Assembly: GCA_016708315.1 (NCBI GenBank)
Contig: JADJGC010000023.1
Span: 682,001 to 746,000 of the forward strand
DNA: 64,000 nucleotides
Reading direction: 5' to 3'
Source of the DNA: a bacterium
GTDB taxonomy: Bacteria > Zixibacteria > MSB-5A5 > CAIYYT01
The translations under genes and the position numbers were made by a program. Numbering within the stretch: the stretch's first letter is position 1; each line of letters opens with the position of its first letter. The notes under the pieces are model-generated. The model searched no databases. It was not told the origin of the DNA and worked only from the letters and a program-made list of their open reading frames with translations. Positions 51,972 to 62,000 of the stretch are shown here, piece after piece.

Positions 51972-53138
51972 GTGCGGTTACTTTGCGTTCGCGATATCAT
52001 CATTACCGTAATCATCGGACTCGTTGTTAGCAGTCCCCTTTTTGCATTTCGATTCCAATCATCTGACGAAATATATCTGAGCGGCGACATTCAGGAAGAC
52101 CTGATGTTGGCCGCCGGTACCGTCAACTTCGACGGTAACCTGTATGGCGATCTGCTGGCAGCATCACGGACCCTCTCTTTTGACGGCATGATCGATGGTA
52201 ACTTGAATGCAGTCGGTCAGCGCATCGCCGTGAACGGTGAAATCTGCCGTTCCTTGCGCGCATTTGCGCAGTCGGTAAACATCAGCTCCCGTGTGGAAGG
52301 TGATGTAGTTGCGTTCGCAAGTGAAGTGACTCTCGGATCGGATGCCGAAATCGGCCGCGATATCGCAGCCTTTGGAACGGAAGTCTTTCTCGATGGCACC
52401 ATCGGATCCGACGCCTATGTATATGCCAACATTGTGACTGTGACTGGCCGTATCGAGGGCAACCTCAAGATCGAGGCCAACAAGATATCAATCGCTCCCG
52501 GTGCCTACATCGGCGGCGATTTCAATTATGAATCGAAGACAAAAGCAAAGGTCTCTGCGGAGTCACAGATTCTCGGCGAAACGCGGTGGAAGAAACGCAC
52601 CAGCGATGGCGAATCCGGCGGGATTGCCGATTGGATACCACCGCCGGGAGGGATACTCTGGTCGATAGTGTTTCTCGTCGGCTCGATCCTGACGGGGATT
52701 CTCGTGATTGTCATTAGTCGTGGAGCAGTCTATTCGGTTGTCGATGAGATACGCACGAACGGCGCGGTGTCCGGGTTCCTTGGACTCGCGATCATTGCAC
52801 TGATGCCGGTGTTGATTGTACTGACCGGGATTACCCTGCTCGGACTGCCGGTCGCGCTAGCCGGATTTACCGTCTATGCCCTTCTCTTCTTCATTGGAAA
52901 AGTTTTCGCCTCGATTGCACTCGGTGCATTTCTCATCGGACTCATTCGCAAAGGCAAGAAGGTCTCACTGGGTTGGTCGTTGGTACTCGGCATGCTCATT
53001 CTCGCGCTCTTATTCAAGATACCGGTGCTTGGATGGTTCATTTATCTGGGGGCGTGGTCAGTGGGCGTTGGTGCAATCGTGATCAGAGTATTCCGCAGGA
53101 AATCTCCAGTCGTCGCTGAAGCTGTTGCTGTACAATAG
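51972..53138 (+). CDS. Bactofilin-like (polymer-forming) membrane protein
   Basis: The 388-residue protein has a signal or anchor segment at the N-terminus. Residues about 35-200 form a parallel beta-helix of short repeats (SGDIQEDLMLAAGTVNFDGN, RIEGNLKIEANKISIAPGAY) like the bactofilin domain. Four C-terminal membrane helices follow. Such extracytoplasmic bactofilin-like proteins with membrane tails are common but unstudied. It starts at GTG 51972 after AGGGAG and follows the SulP gene by 59 bp, so the two may be co-transcribed. Confidence 0.8.
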   Translation: MRLLCVRDIIITVIIGLVVSSPLFAFRFQSSDEIYLSGDIQEDLMLAAGTVNFDGNLYGDLLAASRTLSFDGMIDGNLNAVGQRIAVNGEICRSLRAFAQSVNISSRVEGDVVAFASEVTLGSDAEIGRDIAAFGTEVFLDGTIGSDAYVYANIVTVTGRIEGNLKIEANKISIAPGAYIGGDFNYESKTKAKVSAESQILGETRWKKRTSDGESGGIADWIPPPGGILWSIVFLVGSILTGILVIVISRGAVYSVVDEIRTNGAVSGFLGLAIIALMPVLIVLTGITLLGLPVALAGFTVYALLFFIGKVFASIALGAFLIGLIRKGKKVSLGWSLVLGMLILALLFKIPVLGWFIYLGAWSVGVGAIVIRVFRRKSPVVAEAVAVQ

Positions 53139-53150
53139 CGGTCAGACTAC

Positions 53151-54710
53151 TCAGAATTTGAATTCAAGCTCGATGCGACGATTCTGCTCGCGTCCATTCC
53201 TCGTTCTGTTTGAAGCCATGAAATTGCTTTCGCCGCGTCCAATAGATGTGATTCGGCTATCTGCCACACCGGCACTTGCCAGGTAGTTCTTCACAGCGTC
53301 GGCACGTTTCTGTGATAGCTGCAAATTGCCGTCATCAGGACCGACGTCGTCCGTGTACCCATTGACCATTACCGAGACTTCGGGAAACATCTTCAGCATC
53401 TTCACAATGGAATCAAACACCGCAGTCTGATCAGATCTAATTTTTACCTCACCGGCATCGAAGAGTTTGTGGAAGACTTGCTTCTCAAATATCTTCACCA
53501 GATCGGGACAGCCATCCTGATTAATTGGAAGCTCCTTTGAAGAATCAGGGCACTTGTCTATCGAGTTTTCCACGCCATCATTGTCTAAGTCCAAGACACA
53601 GCCGTTGCTGTCGACGGCGACTCCCTTGGCCGTACTCGGACACAAGTCGCGATGGTCGGCAATTCCGTCGCCGTCTGAGTCAGGAGCACATCCCGTGCTA
53701 TCGACATGTCGAACATCAGCCGGCAATGTCTGCGGACAGCGGTCGATTCCGTCAAAAATCTTGTCATTATCGGAGTCGAGCGGACAACCATCGCGATCAA
53801 CGATTGCGCCGATTGGTGTGTTCTTACATTTGTCGAGCAGATCGACCACACCATCAGAATCTTTGTCGGTATCAGGCGGAGCCACAAGAGCCGGTACCGA
53901 TTGCACCGTATCAACTCGCACCGGCACAGGCGGCGGCACAGCTATAACAGTGTCTTTCTCTTCATCTGCATCTTCTTCATAGACCTTGCGACTGATGCGA
54001 TTTGGATTCTGCGGTTTCTTTTCGGCTTCTTCAAGCATACTCCGGCCCTTGCCGCCGAAGTGGATGGAAACCCCGATACCGAATTGGAGAATGGCGCGAG
54101 AACGCGAGTTCTTTACCCACTGTGCAAAGTCAGCGCCGATGCCGGCAAAGTGCGTGTATTCCGCTCCCAGAGAGAACGCGACGCGATCAGTGAGAAGCTG
54201 CTCCAGCCCCAGTCCAATTGTAATACCAAACTCGGTTGCCTTGTAATCTCGGGCATTGCCGTCGGTGTTTTCTACGACGATTGCTTCATTGGCAGGATGT
54301 GACTTGATGTTCCAGAGTAGCATTTCAAATCGAGCCTGAGCATACGGCGTCGTATGCCCGCGTTGATTTAGATAGAATTTTGGACCAAGAGAAATTCCGG
54401 TGAGCGACCAACGTCGATTGGCGCGATCATTGTTGAACTTAAAGAGTGATGTGCTGACAGAGTCGTTGTAGATCTTGCCGCTGCGAAATGCGCCGACAAT
54501 CGCGAATTGTTGTGAAACCATGTACTGCACATCGGCGCCCCAGTACGGACTGAATAGCCAGATTTGGGCGGAGTCGTTAAGTGCCGGCTGGATTCCATTC
54601 AGAACAAGCTGTAACGAAAAGGGGCGGTTTTTGATACTGGCTTGCAGTTCGGCGCTTACGCAGAAAGCAACCGTTACGGCAACACATAGAATCAGAACAT
54701 ACTTTCGCAT
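53151..54710 (-). CDS. OmpA family outer-membrane protein with thrombospondin type 3 repeats
   Basis: The 519-residue protein has a signal peptide (ending near ELQAS) and an N-terminal beta-barrel of about 210 residues. A Pro/Glu linker and four calcium-binding TSP3 repeats follow (DKDSDGVVDLLDKC, DSDNDKIFDGIDRC, DSDGDGIADHRDLC, DLDNDGVENSIDKC). The C-terminal OmpA peptidoglycan-binding domain ends it (VNGYTDDVGPDD, SQKRADAVKNYL, NRRIELEF). It anchors the outer membrane to the cell wall. The start is tight: GGGGG directly precedes the ATG. It is the last gene of a cell-wall operon, 32 bp after the SpoIID gene. Confidence 0.93.
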   Translation of the reverse strand: MRKYVLILCVAVTVAFCVSAELQASIKNRPFSLQLVLNGIQPALNDSAQIWLFSPYWGADVQYMVSQQFAIVGAFRSGKIYNDSVSTSLFKFNNDRANRRWSLTGISLGPKFYLNQRGHTTPYAQARFEMLLWNIKSHPANEAIVVENTDGNARDYKATEFGITIGLGLEQLLTDRVAFSLGAEYTHFAGIGADFAQWVKNSRSRAILQFGIGVSIHFGGKGRSMLEEAEKKPQNPNRISRKVYEEDADEEKDTVIAVPPPVPVRVDTVQSVPALVAPPDTDKDSDGVVDLLDKCKNTPIGAIVDRDGCPLDSDNDKIFDGIDRCPQTLPADVRHVDSTGCAPDSDGDGIADHRDLCPSTAKGVAVDSNGCVLDLDNDGVENSIDKCPDSSKELPINQDGCPDLVKIFEKQVFHKLFDAGEVKIRSDQTAVFDSIVKMLKMFPEVSVMVNGYTDDVGPDDGNLQLSQKRADAVKNYLASAGVADSRITSIGRGESNFMASNRTRNGREQNRRIELEFKF

Positions 54711-54742
54711 CCCCCTTAGATATGAAAGTTGTTTGATCTTGT

Positions 54743-55990
54743 TCAATACAATTTTTGAATCTGTACGCCGGTGTAGTAATGGGTTAGGATTTGGTCGTAT
54801 GGCAGACCCGCTCGCGCACGACCAATTGCTCCGCATTGACACATACCGACACCGTGCCCGTAGCCTCGGCCATGAATCGAAACGGTCGAAATTCGGCCAT
54901 TGGCGTTACGCTTTAGGTCCAGTTCGAAGTCCGATGATCTGAGAATGCCCGGTAATCCGGGACGGGCAAATGCCCAGCGAATGATATCTTTGCCAAGATT
55001 CGTCTTACCTGCTTCGGTGACAATATTCAACGAAGCTATACGGCCGCCAATAGAACGCGACTCAATTTGCAGATCCTGCAGTTGGCTGCCAAGGCGCGAG
55101 CTTGTCCTCCCGGTGGACTTCAGATAGCTGCGGACATTGCCGAGCAGTGTCGCTGCCGGAAACTCTTCGTCCCACGTGTAGTACTTTGACCAGTTGCAGA
55201 AAGTGTCGTCCTCCACACTCTTGAGATATGACTTCGCGCTCTTCTCCCACACGTCTTCAATGTTGTCAGTATGACCACCGCAAGTCGAGTGATAGAAGGC
55301 ATCGATGAGATTGCCGTCGGCCTTCATCACTTCCCCACGTGTCTGCTTGAGTGCGTTGTCGCAAAGGCGAAATTCGCCCTCGACGCCGGTGTACACCTGA
55401 TCGAGAATTTCGTTAACAAGATCATATTCCTTGTCCGGATACTTGTTGCGTGTCGCCAAGGCATAAGTCCTTGCCGCGACCGCTTGAGCCTTCACCGCCT
55501 CAATCTCCTCCGGCTTGCGCCTGCCGATCTCCGGCGCCAATACGCCGCGAAGGTAGTCCTCGACATGCAGCACGTTGACAACATACATCGTATCGTGACC
55601 GTCGGAGTAGAACTCGAAGATGCCACGGAATTTTCGTTTGTCGAGCCACAGCCAGCTCTTCTTCTCAGCAACGACAGTTACGCGGCGAAGTTTGGATTCA
55701 AGCCGGTTGCCTTTGAGATCATACAGCGCGAGGTATTGACCTTCCGGCCTCACCGCGACATTGACAGCCGAATAGTACGCCGACTTTTCGTCATTGATGT
55801 TCCAGGTGCGTACGACGCAATCACCTTTGGCACCGACTTGAACTTCGTTCTTCGTATGAAGGACCCGCACTCGGATAATCGGTTGCTTGAGTTTATCGTA
55901 GCCCTCTTGTCGTAGTGCATAGTTCATCCGGGCGCATGATGACACAAGCAACATTGCGCAGATCTGTATCAGAAGTATCTTCAGTTTCAT
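54743..55990 (-). CDS. SpoIID/LytB domain protein, probable lipoprotein
   Basis: SpoIID is a peptidoglycan lytic transglycosylase, and LytB stimulates amidases. The 415-residue protein has a lipoprotein signal (lipobox VSSC, Cys near 19), an N-terminal beta-rich part and the SpoIID domain: NVLHVEDYLRGVLAPEIG, EAVKAQAVAARTYALA, YHSTCGGHTDNIEDVW and GRGYGHGVGMCQCGAIGRAR near the C-terminus. Such proteins act outside spore formers on cell-wall remodelling. It overlaps the anmK stop by 4 nt. Confidence 0.93.
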   Translation of the reverse strand: MKLKILLIQICAMLLVSSCARMNYALRQEGYDKLKQPIIRVRVLHTKNEVQVGAKGDCVVRTWNINDEKSAYYSAVNVAVRPEGQYLALYDLKGNRLESKLRRVTVVAEKKSWLWLDKRKFRGIFEFYSDGHDTMYVVNVLHVEDYLRGVLAPEIGRRKPEEIEAVKAQAVAARTYALATRNKYPDKEYDLVNEILDQVYTGVEGEFRLCDNALKQTRGEVMKADGNLIDAFYHSTCGGHTDNIEDVWEKSAKSYLKSVEDDTFCNWSKYYTWDEEFPAATLLGNVRSYLKSTGRTSSRLGSQLQDLQIESRSIGGRIASLNIVTEAGKTNLGKDIIRWAFARPGLPGILRSSDFELDLKRNANGRISTVSIHGRGYGHGVGMCQCGAIGRARAGLPYDQILTHYYTGVQIQKLY

Positions 55991-57159
55991 GGCATTGAAA
56001 TCTTTCCCAAGATTGCCGTTCGCGATGCACCGGTGACCTGTGCCAAATTGCCGGTCTGTGAGTTCAACGTCAGGTTGGCAAGATACGCAAATGCTTCAGC
56101 TTCCACAAAGTCAACATTCGATGAGAATGCGTCTGCGCCTTCCACTTTCACACCTTCAAAATGATGCCGCAAACGCGACATCAGGAATCGGTTGTGCGCA
56201 CCGCCGCCGCAGACTATGACAGATGTTGCTCTTGCTCCGTCGAGCAGATGTTCTGTTGCGTGTTTAATTGATAGCGCAGTCATTTCACTTAATGTTGCAA
56301 GTGCTGATTGAGTGTCGAGATTTGCAAGTTGCGACGCGACTGTCTGATATTCAAGAATACGCAATACCTCGCCTCGATCGTGCGATACCGGTAGTCTGCG
56401 CTGGAAAATTTCAGCCCTTAGCAACTCATCCAGCAACTTTGCATCAATTGCTCCAGAAGACGCCAATGCGCCGTCGGCATCGAAGTGCTTTCCCGTTCGT
56501 TGCCTAACGACAGTATCGAGGAGAGAGTTTCCCGGACCGGTGTCGGATGCAACGCACTCGCCATTGCTCTTGAGGACTGTAATGTTCGCGATCCCGCCGA
56601 TGTTGACAGCGACATTAGTTTCACCTTCACGGGCGAAAATTGCCTGATGATATATTGGCGCCAAAGGCGCCCCCGACCCGCCTACGGCAATGTCGCCACT
56701 GCGAAAATCGGAGATGGTGACCGCACCAAGTCGCTTTGCAATGACTTCGGCTTCACCGATCTGAAGCGTGCCGCAAACTTTGCGGTCAAGAAATTGAATC
56801 GGCATTGATAAGTGCGCAATGGTCTGACCGTGGCTTCCGATGAGATCAATCTTGTCTGTAGGGAGGTCGTGTTCGCGGCAGAATTGCTCAATCGCATCTG
56901 CGTAGAAATGGCCGAGATAATATGAGAGTCCGATTAACTCGGATAGATTCACGCTCGCGTCGCGCGCAATTTTGAGAACCGTCTCTTGAAGCGGTACGGG
57001 ATAAGATATTGTCGCGCTCGCGAGATTCTTGAGTGAGCGTTTTTGTGCGTTGACCTCGCAGTACGCAATATCAAGACCATCCGCTGAGGTGCCGGACATC
57101 AAACCCAACGTCATGCGGGTTTCTTTCCGGAGAAGTGATTCCAACGACAGCGATTTCAT
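55987..57159 (-). CDS. anmK: Anhydro-N-acetylmuramic acid kinase
   Basis: AnmK opens and phosphorylates anhydro-MurNAc to MurNAc-6-phosphate in cell-wall recycling. The 390-residue protein begins with GLMSGTSADGLDIAYCE (the phosphate loop), then has IGSHGQTIAHL, ISDFRSGDIAVGGSGAPLAP and VICGGGAHNRFLMSRL. It lies between nagZ, which makes its substrate, and the SpoIID gene, with 4-nt overlaps on both sides. Confidence 0.97.
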   Translation of the reverse strand: MKSLSLESLLRKETRMTLGLMSGTSADGLDIAYCEVNAQKRSLKNLASATISYPVPLQETVLKIARDASVNLSELIGLSYYLGHFYADAIEQFCREHDLPTDKIDLIGSHGQTIAHLSMPIQFLDRKVCGTLQIGEAEVIAKRLGAVTISDFRSGDIAVGGSGAPLAPIYHQAIFAREGETNVAVNIGGIANITVLKSNGECVASDTGPGNSLLDTVVRQRTGKHFDADGALASSGAIDAKLLDELLRAEIFQRRLPVSHDRGEVLRILEYQTVASQLANLDTQSALATLSEMTALSIKHATEHLLDGARATSVIVCGGGAHNRFLMSRLRHHFEGVKVEGADAFSSNVDFVEAEAFAYLANLTLNSQTGNLAQVTGASRTAILGKISMP

Positions 57160-58154
57160 GCGGAGAAGTATTGCGGATTATTGTTCTGAAACGCAACGAC
57201 TCGTTGATAGCTTTCGGAAATTCGCTCACGCAGCTTGTCGTCAGCGGTAGCGCAAGCTTCCAGACCATCAAGAAGACTCTCTATCGTTTCTTGCAGATTA
57301 GCATAGATTAGCAAATCACATCCGGCTGCGAGCGCCAACTTCCCCGCTTCAATTTGGCTAACACCTTCAAGTGCGCCAAGCATCTGCAAGTCGTCGCTTA
57401 TGATCAGCCCGGTGAATCCAAGATGTCCGCGCAGTTCGTCCTGCAACACTTTGTGGCTGAAAGTCACGATGTTGCTTTCGTCAAGTGCCGGCGCGCGCAA
57501 GTGTGTCGGCATAATCATATCGACTCCGGCAGCAATTGCCGCACGAAACGGCTCATAGTCGGATTTGCGAAACTCCTCAAGTGTCCTTGCTGAAAACGAC
57601 ACCTGGAAGTGGGGATCGCCGGTTGCGGATGCGAGTCCCGGAAAATGTTTGGCGCAGGAGATTACGTTGTTTGCTTTGAGCACTTCAACTTGAGCTTTGG
57701 CGCAATCAGAGGCAATCTTAACATCGTGCGAAAAAGCCCGCGAATGAAGTACATGAGCCGAATCCTCGGGATCCAAATCGCATACCGGGACGAGGTTCAA
57801 ATTCACTCCATGCGTGCGCAGTGCTTTCGCAGTAACACTTGTCCCGTTTAACAATCCTTCAAGGTCATTGCGTTTTCCGAAATGGAGGGGTGACGGAAAC
57901 ACCGGAAAATCGCCGTCAAAACGCACGACACGACCGCCTTCCTGGTCGACAGCGATAAAGGCTCTTCCATTTGAAACTGCTGAGATTGTCTTGGTAAGAC
58001 TGGTTAGCTTGGAAGAAGAGACATAGTTCCGGGCGAAGAGTATGATTCCGCCCAAGCTGCCTTGCTCGAGAAGCGAATTCAGATTTGCGGGAAGTACAGC
58101 ATTGTCGAAACCGCAGACGATCAATGAGCCCAGTTGGCGGCGAAGTTCGCTCAT
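57156..58154 (-). CDS. nagZ: Beta-N-acetylhexosaminidase, glycoside hydrolase family 3 (NagZ-like)
   Basis: NagZ removes GlcNAc from anhydromuropeptides. The 332-residue single-domain protein has VDQEGGRVVRF, the catalytic loop KHFPG-LASATG-DPH, and IISDDLQMLGAL with the nucleophile Asp. In the loop, the usual HG after KHFPG is Leu-Ala, while the Asp-x-His dyad that acts as acid/base remains, so activity is likely. There is no signal peptide, which agrees with a cytoplasmic recycling enzyme. It shares one base with the GGDEF stop and overlaps anmK by 4 nt. Confidence 0.93.
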   Translation of the reverse strand: MSELRRQLGSLIVCGFDNAVLPANLNSLLEQGSLGGIILFARNYVSSSKLTSLTKTISAVSNGRAFIAVDQEGGRVVRFDGDFPVFPSPLHFGKRNDLEGLLNGTSVTAKALRTHGVNLNLVPVCDLDPEDSAHVLHSRAFSHDVKIASDCAKAQVEVLKANNVISCAKHFPGLASATGDPHFQVSFSARTLEEFRKSDYEPFRAAIAAGVDMIMPTHLRAPALDESNIVTFSHKVLQDELRGHLGFTGLIISDDLQMLGALEGVSQIEAGKLALAAGCDLLIYANLQETIESLLDGLEACATADDKLRERISESYQRVVAFQNNNPQYFSA

Positions 58155-59713
58155 TAGACTGTGACTACGGCGTTCTTTCCGCTGCCTTTGGCGAGATACA
58201 TGGCCCGGTCGACCAGCTGCACGAGTTCATCTTCGCCATGTCCGTTGTCGGGATATGTCGTGATACCGACTGATACGGTGGCGTTCAATTTGGGATGCTT
58301 GATACCGTCGCCAAATGTCGACCGTTCGATTTCGGAGCGTATACGCTCGGCAATGGTCCGTGCATCATCGTGATCTGTTTGAGGCAGGATGATGATAAAC
58401 TCTTCACCGCCGTACCGCGCCAGCGTATCGGTATCGCGAATGTTGGAAGCGGCGACGCGGACAATACCCTTGAGGATAACGTTTCCGCACTCATGCCCAT
58501 AGGTGTCGTTAATGCGCTTAAACCAATCGATATCAACCATGATTAGCGACAGCGGCTGACGGTAGCGGGTGGCGCGTTTGATTTCGTCGGCAAGCCGGTC
58601 GGAGAAATAACGGTAGTTGTATACTCCGGTCAGGTCGTCGATGACGACCATCTTTTCGAGTTCGTTGTGGAGGCGGCTGTTTTCATACGCCATCGCTGCA
58701 GATGCTGCAAGAATCGAAGCAACCTTTTGGTCGATATCGCTGAAGCGATTCACTCGTGTAGATTCGGCTTGAAGAATACCAATCACCCTTCCATGTGAGA
58801 TCATCGGCACAATTAGTGCACTCTTGGCGTCCTTGATAGTCGGAATATAGCCCTCGTTTTGGTCAAGATCAATCAGTCTTTTCGATTCGGCTGTGTGAAC
58901 AACTTCGCCCACAAGACCGTCCAATGCGATTATCTCGCGCAGATGCGAGGTCTTTCGCAGGCCATCCTCGAGACGACCGCGTTCATACAGGTAGCTGAGA
59001 TCCGGCGAGCAGAGCTGAATCGAACACATTTCGAAGCCGAGAATCGAGTCGACGATGTGGAACACGTTGTGCGTAATTTCCTGGTCATCGTGAATTTCGC
59101 CAAGCACCCGCGAAGTTTCGTAAATCTTTTCGACGCGCGCCTGCGATCGTTCCAGTTCAGTCGTGCTTTCATTTAGCGAGTCGAGCAACTTGAGCAACTT
59201 GGATTCCGACTGCTTCATGTGCCGCGACACAAAACCCACTGCATAAGCAAAGAACCAGGCAAAACCGAGACGCAGTCCAAGTTCTACTGGTGACACTTGG
59301 GTTAACAGCTCCGGGTTGCTGATCATATACAACGTGGTTACCGCAATCGAAATGCCGACACAGAAATTCAAATTGAAATAGTATGCCGAGAACATGATGT
59401 TCAAGTAATACAGGAGATAGAAACTGGACTCAGCGCCGCCGGTGAACTTGATCAAGTATGTGACGAAGATGACATCGAAGATCAAAGAGTAAGTAAAAAC
59501 CTCAGAGATGATCTTCGGCTTGTACTTCCAGATCAACGAGAAGATCGAGAGATGCAGCGCAAATATCACCAACGCAAAAGAAATCTCGCGCTGGACCTCG
59601 TTTGCTGTCGAAGTCGACAGCATCCAGGCAACTACCGCAGCTGCAGTAATAGCCCGCGAGCCGATATAGATGTTTTCCAAGCGTGGAAAGAGTGTTCTTA
59701 TAGACTGAGTCAA
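58154..59713 (-). CDS. Membrane diguanylate cyclase with GAF domain
   Basis: The 519-residue protein has five or six membrane segments in the first 175 residues, a short coiled coil and a GAF domain (about 215-345). A GGDEF domain at the C-terminus has the active loop ARYGGEEFIIILP. An RxxD product-inhibition site (RDTD) sits five residues before GGEEF, so it should make cyclic di-GMP under feedback control. It heads an operon of peptidoglycan-recycling genes, an unusual setting. The start is a TTG five nt after GAAGG. Confidence 0.93.
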   Translation of the reverse strand: MTQSIRTLFPRLENIYIGSRAITAAAVVAWMLSTSTANEVQREISFALVIFALHLSIFSLIWKYKPKIISEVFTYSLIFDVIFVTYLIKFTGGAESSFYLLYYLNIMFSAYYFNLNFCVGISIAVTTLYMISNPELLTQVSPVELGLRLGFAWFFAYAVGFVSRHMKQSESKLLKLLDSLNESTTELERSQARVEKIYETSRVLGEIHDDQEITHNVFHIVDSILGFEMCSIQLCSPDLSYLYERGRLEDGLRKTSHLREIIALDGLVGEVVHTAESKRLIDLDQNEGYIPTIKDAKSALIVPMISHGRVIGILQAESTRVNRFSDIDQKVASILAASAAMAYENSRLHNELEKMVVIDDLTGVYNYRYFSDRLADEIKRATRYRQPLSLIMVDIDWFKRINDTYGHECGNVILKGIVRVAASNIRDTDTLARYGGEEFIIILPQTDHDDARTIAERIRSEIERSTFGDGIKHPKLNATVSVGITTYPDNGHGEDELVQLVDRAMYLAKGSGKNAVVTV

Positions 59714-59861
59714 TGCGCCTTCACCCGATCGAGAATATTTCTATTCTATTATCGGTAAAGGCAGGCACTCCCTTAGCCGCCTAATCCCTTTTTGTTCATA
59801 GTGTTATACGGACCAAGTCTGCACTCGGTACAAAGCCGTTACGGATTGATATCGGGCTTCT

Positions 59862-62000
59862 TCAGTCTGTTATTCCTAAGACCTTGAGTACGAACGCATA
59901 TTCGAACGCGATCTCCCGGAATTGTTGATACCTACCCGACGCTCCGCCGTGTCCAGCATCAAGATCGATCTTGAACAAGAGTAAATTACTATCAGTTTTG
60001 TTGGCACGCAACTTGGCACACCACTTCGCGGGCTCCCAATAAGCAACACGCGGATCGTTCAAACTTGTCGTTATCAGAATGTGTGGATAGTCCTTCGCGA
60101 CAACATTGTCATACGGCGAATACGATTTCATGTAGGGGTAGTAATCGGCTTCTGCCGGATTGCCCCACTCTTCCCATTCGGTGACTGTCAATGGAATCGT
60201 CGGGTCGAGCATTGTGTTGATCAAATCGACAAACGGCACGTCCCCGATTGTCGCCTTCCAGAGGTCGGGACGCATGTTGGTGATCGCACCAATCAACAAA
60301 CCGCCTGCGGAAGCACCATTCGCTACGACTTTGTCTTTGGCGCAGTATTTTTCTGCGATCAGATGTTCGGCACAGGCGATGAAATCAGTGAAGGTGTTCT
60401 TCTTCTTGAGCAGCTTGCCGTCAAGATACCATTGACGTCCCATCTCGCCGCCGCCGCGTGTCTGTGCGATGGCGAACACCATTCCCCGATCGAGCAGGCT
60501 GATACGATTCGACGAAAACCACGGATCAAGCGGGTCACCATAAGCACCGTAGCCATACAAGTAGAGCGGATTCGTCCCGTCCTTCTTGAACTTGTCTTTG
60601 CGATAAACGACCGCGACTGGAACTTGCACTCCATCCGGCGCTGTCGCCAATACTCTTTCCGACTGATAGTTGGCCGGATCAAACCCGCCGAGGACTTCGG
60701 TGGTCTTGAGTGCCACGCGTGTACGTTTCTCCATATCGTAATCGTAAACGGTCTTGGGAGTCGTCATCGATTGATAGCTAAATCTCAGCAGACTTATGTT
60801 GAATTCCGGATTGGCGTCACCGGCAATTGAGTAGGTCTGTTCTGGAAATTCCACATTGTGAGCGGTCTTGTCTTTCAGGTTGACCACTTTCATTTCCTGA
60901 AGGCCATTCTGACGCTGCTGGATTACCAAATGGTTGGCAAATGAGTAGATAGCATCAATCTTGATCTTGTCGTCGTAAGGAATGAATTCCTTCCAGTTGC
61001 TTCTTGCAGGATTTGCAGAAGGCGCCTCAACGATCTTGAAATTGACCGCATTGTCATTGGTCAAAATGAAGAACGTGTCGCCGTGCGGATAAACATAATA
61101 TTCCAGTTCTCCTGTACGCGGCTCGACTACCTTGAACTCCGCAAGCGGTGTCGCTGCGCTGATGAACCACGCTTCGGCTGAGGTCTTGCTCCCAAGACTG
61201 ATTAATATCCACTGCTTGTCCCGCGTGCGCGTGACATCGAGGAAGAAATGCTCATCGAGTTCTTCAAAGACCAGCACGTCCGCGGTCGATTCTGTGCCAA
61301 GCACGTGACGATAGACACGGTACGGCCGATACGTTTCGTCAATGACATCATAGAAAAATGTCGCGTTGTCGCTAGCCCAGGCAATGCTGGTGCCGACATT
61401 TTGGATACGATCAGGAAGCAATTCTCCAGTCACCAGATTCTTAACATGCAATTCGTAGACTTCCGATCCAGTGGTATCAACCGTGTATGCCAACAGCTCG
61501 TGATTGGGACTAACCGAGAATCCGCCGACATCAAAGTAGCCGATGCCTGCCGCGAGAACATTCTGGTCGAGAAGAATTTCTTCGGCGCCATCAAGCGAAC
61601 CCTTCTTGCGGCAATAGATCGGATAGTCCTTGCCCTGCTCGGTGCGCGAATAATAGTAGTAGTCGTCAATGCGTTCCGGCACGCTCAAATCCGTTTCTTT
61701 GATTCGGCCCACTAATTCGTTATAGAGCTTTTCTTGTAATGCCTCAGTGTCTTTCATCATCGCGACTGTGTAGTCGTTCTCAGCGTCGAGATAGTCCATC
61801 ACGTCGGGATCAGATTTGTCGCGCAGCCAGAAGTAGTCGTCGATGCGCACATCACCGAGAGTCGTGTCGGCCTTGGGAATTTTGGTCGCCATCGGCGGTT
61901 GTGGTGATTCCTGTGCGGTCAGTGTCGCAGCCAATGCGATGATAAACGCGATGATTAAGAGATATGAAGAAGTCGATTTTTTGTAACGAAGCGATGACAT
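59862..62000 (-). CDS. Prolyl oligopeptidase family serine peptidase (oligopeptidase B-like), exported
   Basis: S9A peptidases cut short peptides after Pro or basic residues. The 712-residue protein has a signal peptide (ending near TLTAQ), an N-terminal propeller domain and a C-terminal hydrolase. Its motifs are GYGAYGDPLDPWFSS, AIAQTRGGGEMGRQWY, NGASAGGLLIGA (catalytic Ser), LNDPRVAYWEPAKW (Asp) and LDAGHGG (His). The closing motifs are nearer to oligopeptidase B than to prolyl oligopeptidase. The ATG at 62000 has GGAGG seven nt upstream; the open frame before it is not family-like. Confidence 0.94.
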   Translation of the reverse strand: MSSLRYKKSTSSYLLIIAFIIALAATLTAQESPQPPMATKIPKADTTLGDVRIDDYFWLRDKSDPDVMDYLDAENDYTVAMMKDTEALQEKLYNELVGRIKETDLSVPERIDDYYYYSRTEQGKDYPIYCRKKGSLDGAEEILLDQNVLAAGIGYFDVGGFSVSPNHELLAYTVDTTGSEVYELHVKNLVTGELLPDRIQNVGTSIAWASDNATFFYDVIDETYRPYRVYRHVLGTESTADVLVFEELDEHFFLDVTRTRDKQWILISLGSKTSAEAWFISAATPLAEFKVVEPRTGELEYYVYPHGDTFFILTNDNAVNFKIVEAPSANPARSNWKEFIPYDDKIKIDAIYSFANHLVIQQRQNGLQEMKVVNLKDKTAHNVEFPEQTYSIAGDANPEFNISLLRFSYQSMTTPKTVYDYDMEKRTRVALKTTEVLGGFDPANYQSERVLATAPDGVQVPVAVVYRKDKFKKDGTNPLYLYGYGAYGDPLDPWFSSNRISLLDRGMVFAIAQTRGGGEMGRQWYLDGKLLKKKNTFTDFIACAEHLIAEKYCAKDKVVANGASAGGLLIGAITNMRPDLWKATIGDVPFVDLINTMLDPTIPLTVTEWEEWGNPAEADYYPYMKSYSPYDNVVAKDYPHILITTSLNDPRVAYWEPAKWCAKLRANKTDSNLLLFKIDLDAGHGGASGRYQQFREIAFEYAFVLKVLGITD

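Noticed and set aside
53706..54302. A 198-codon plus-strand frame opposite the OmpA gene
   Set aside because: It is a shadow of the repetitive Asp-rich TSP3 coding region, with no ribosome site.
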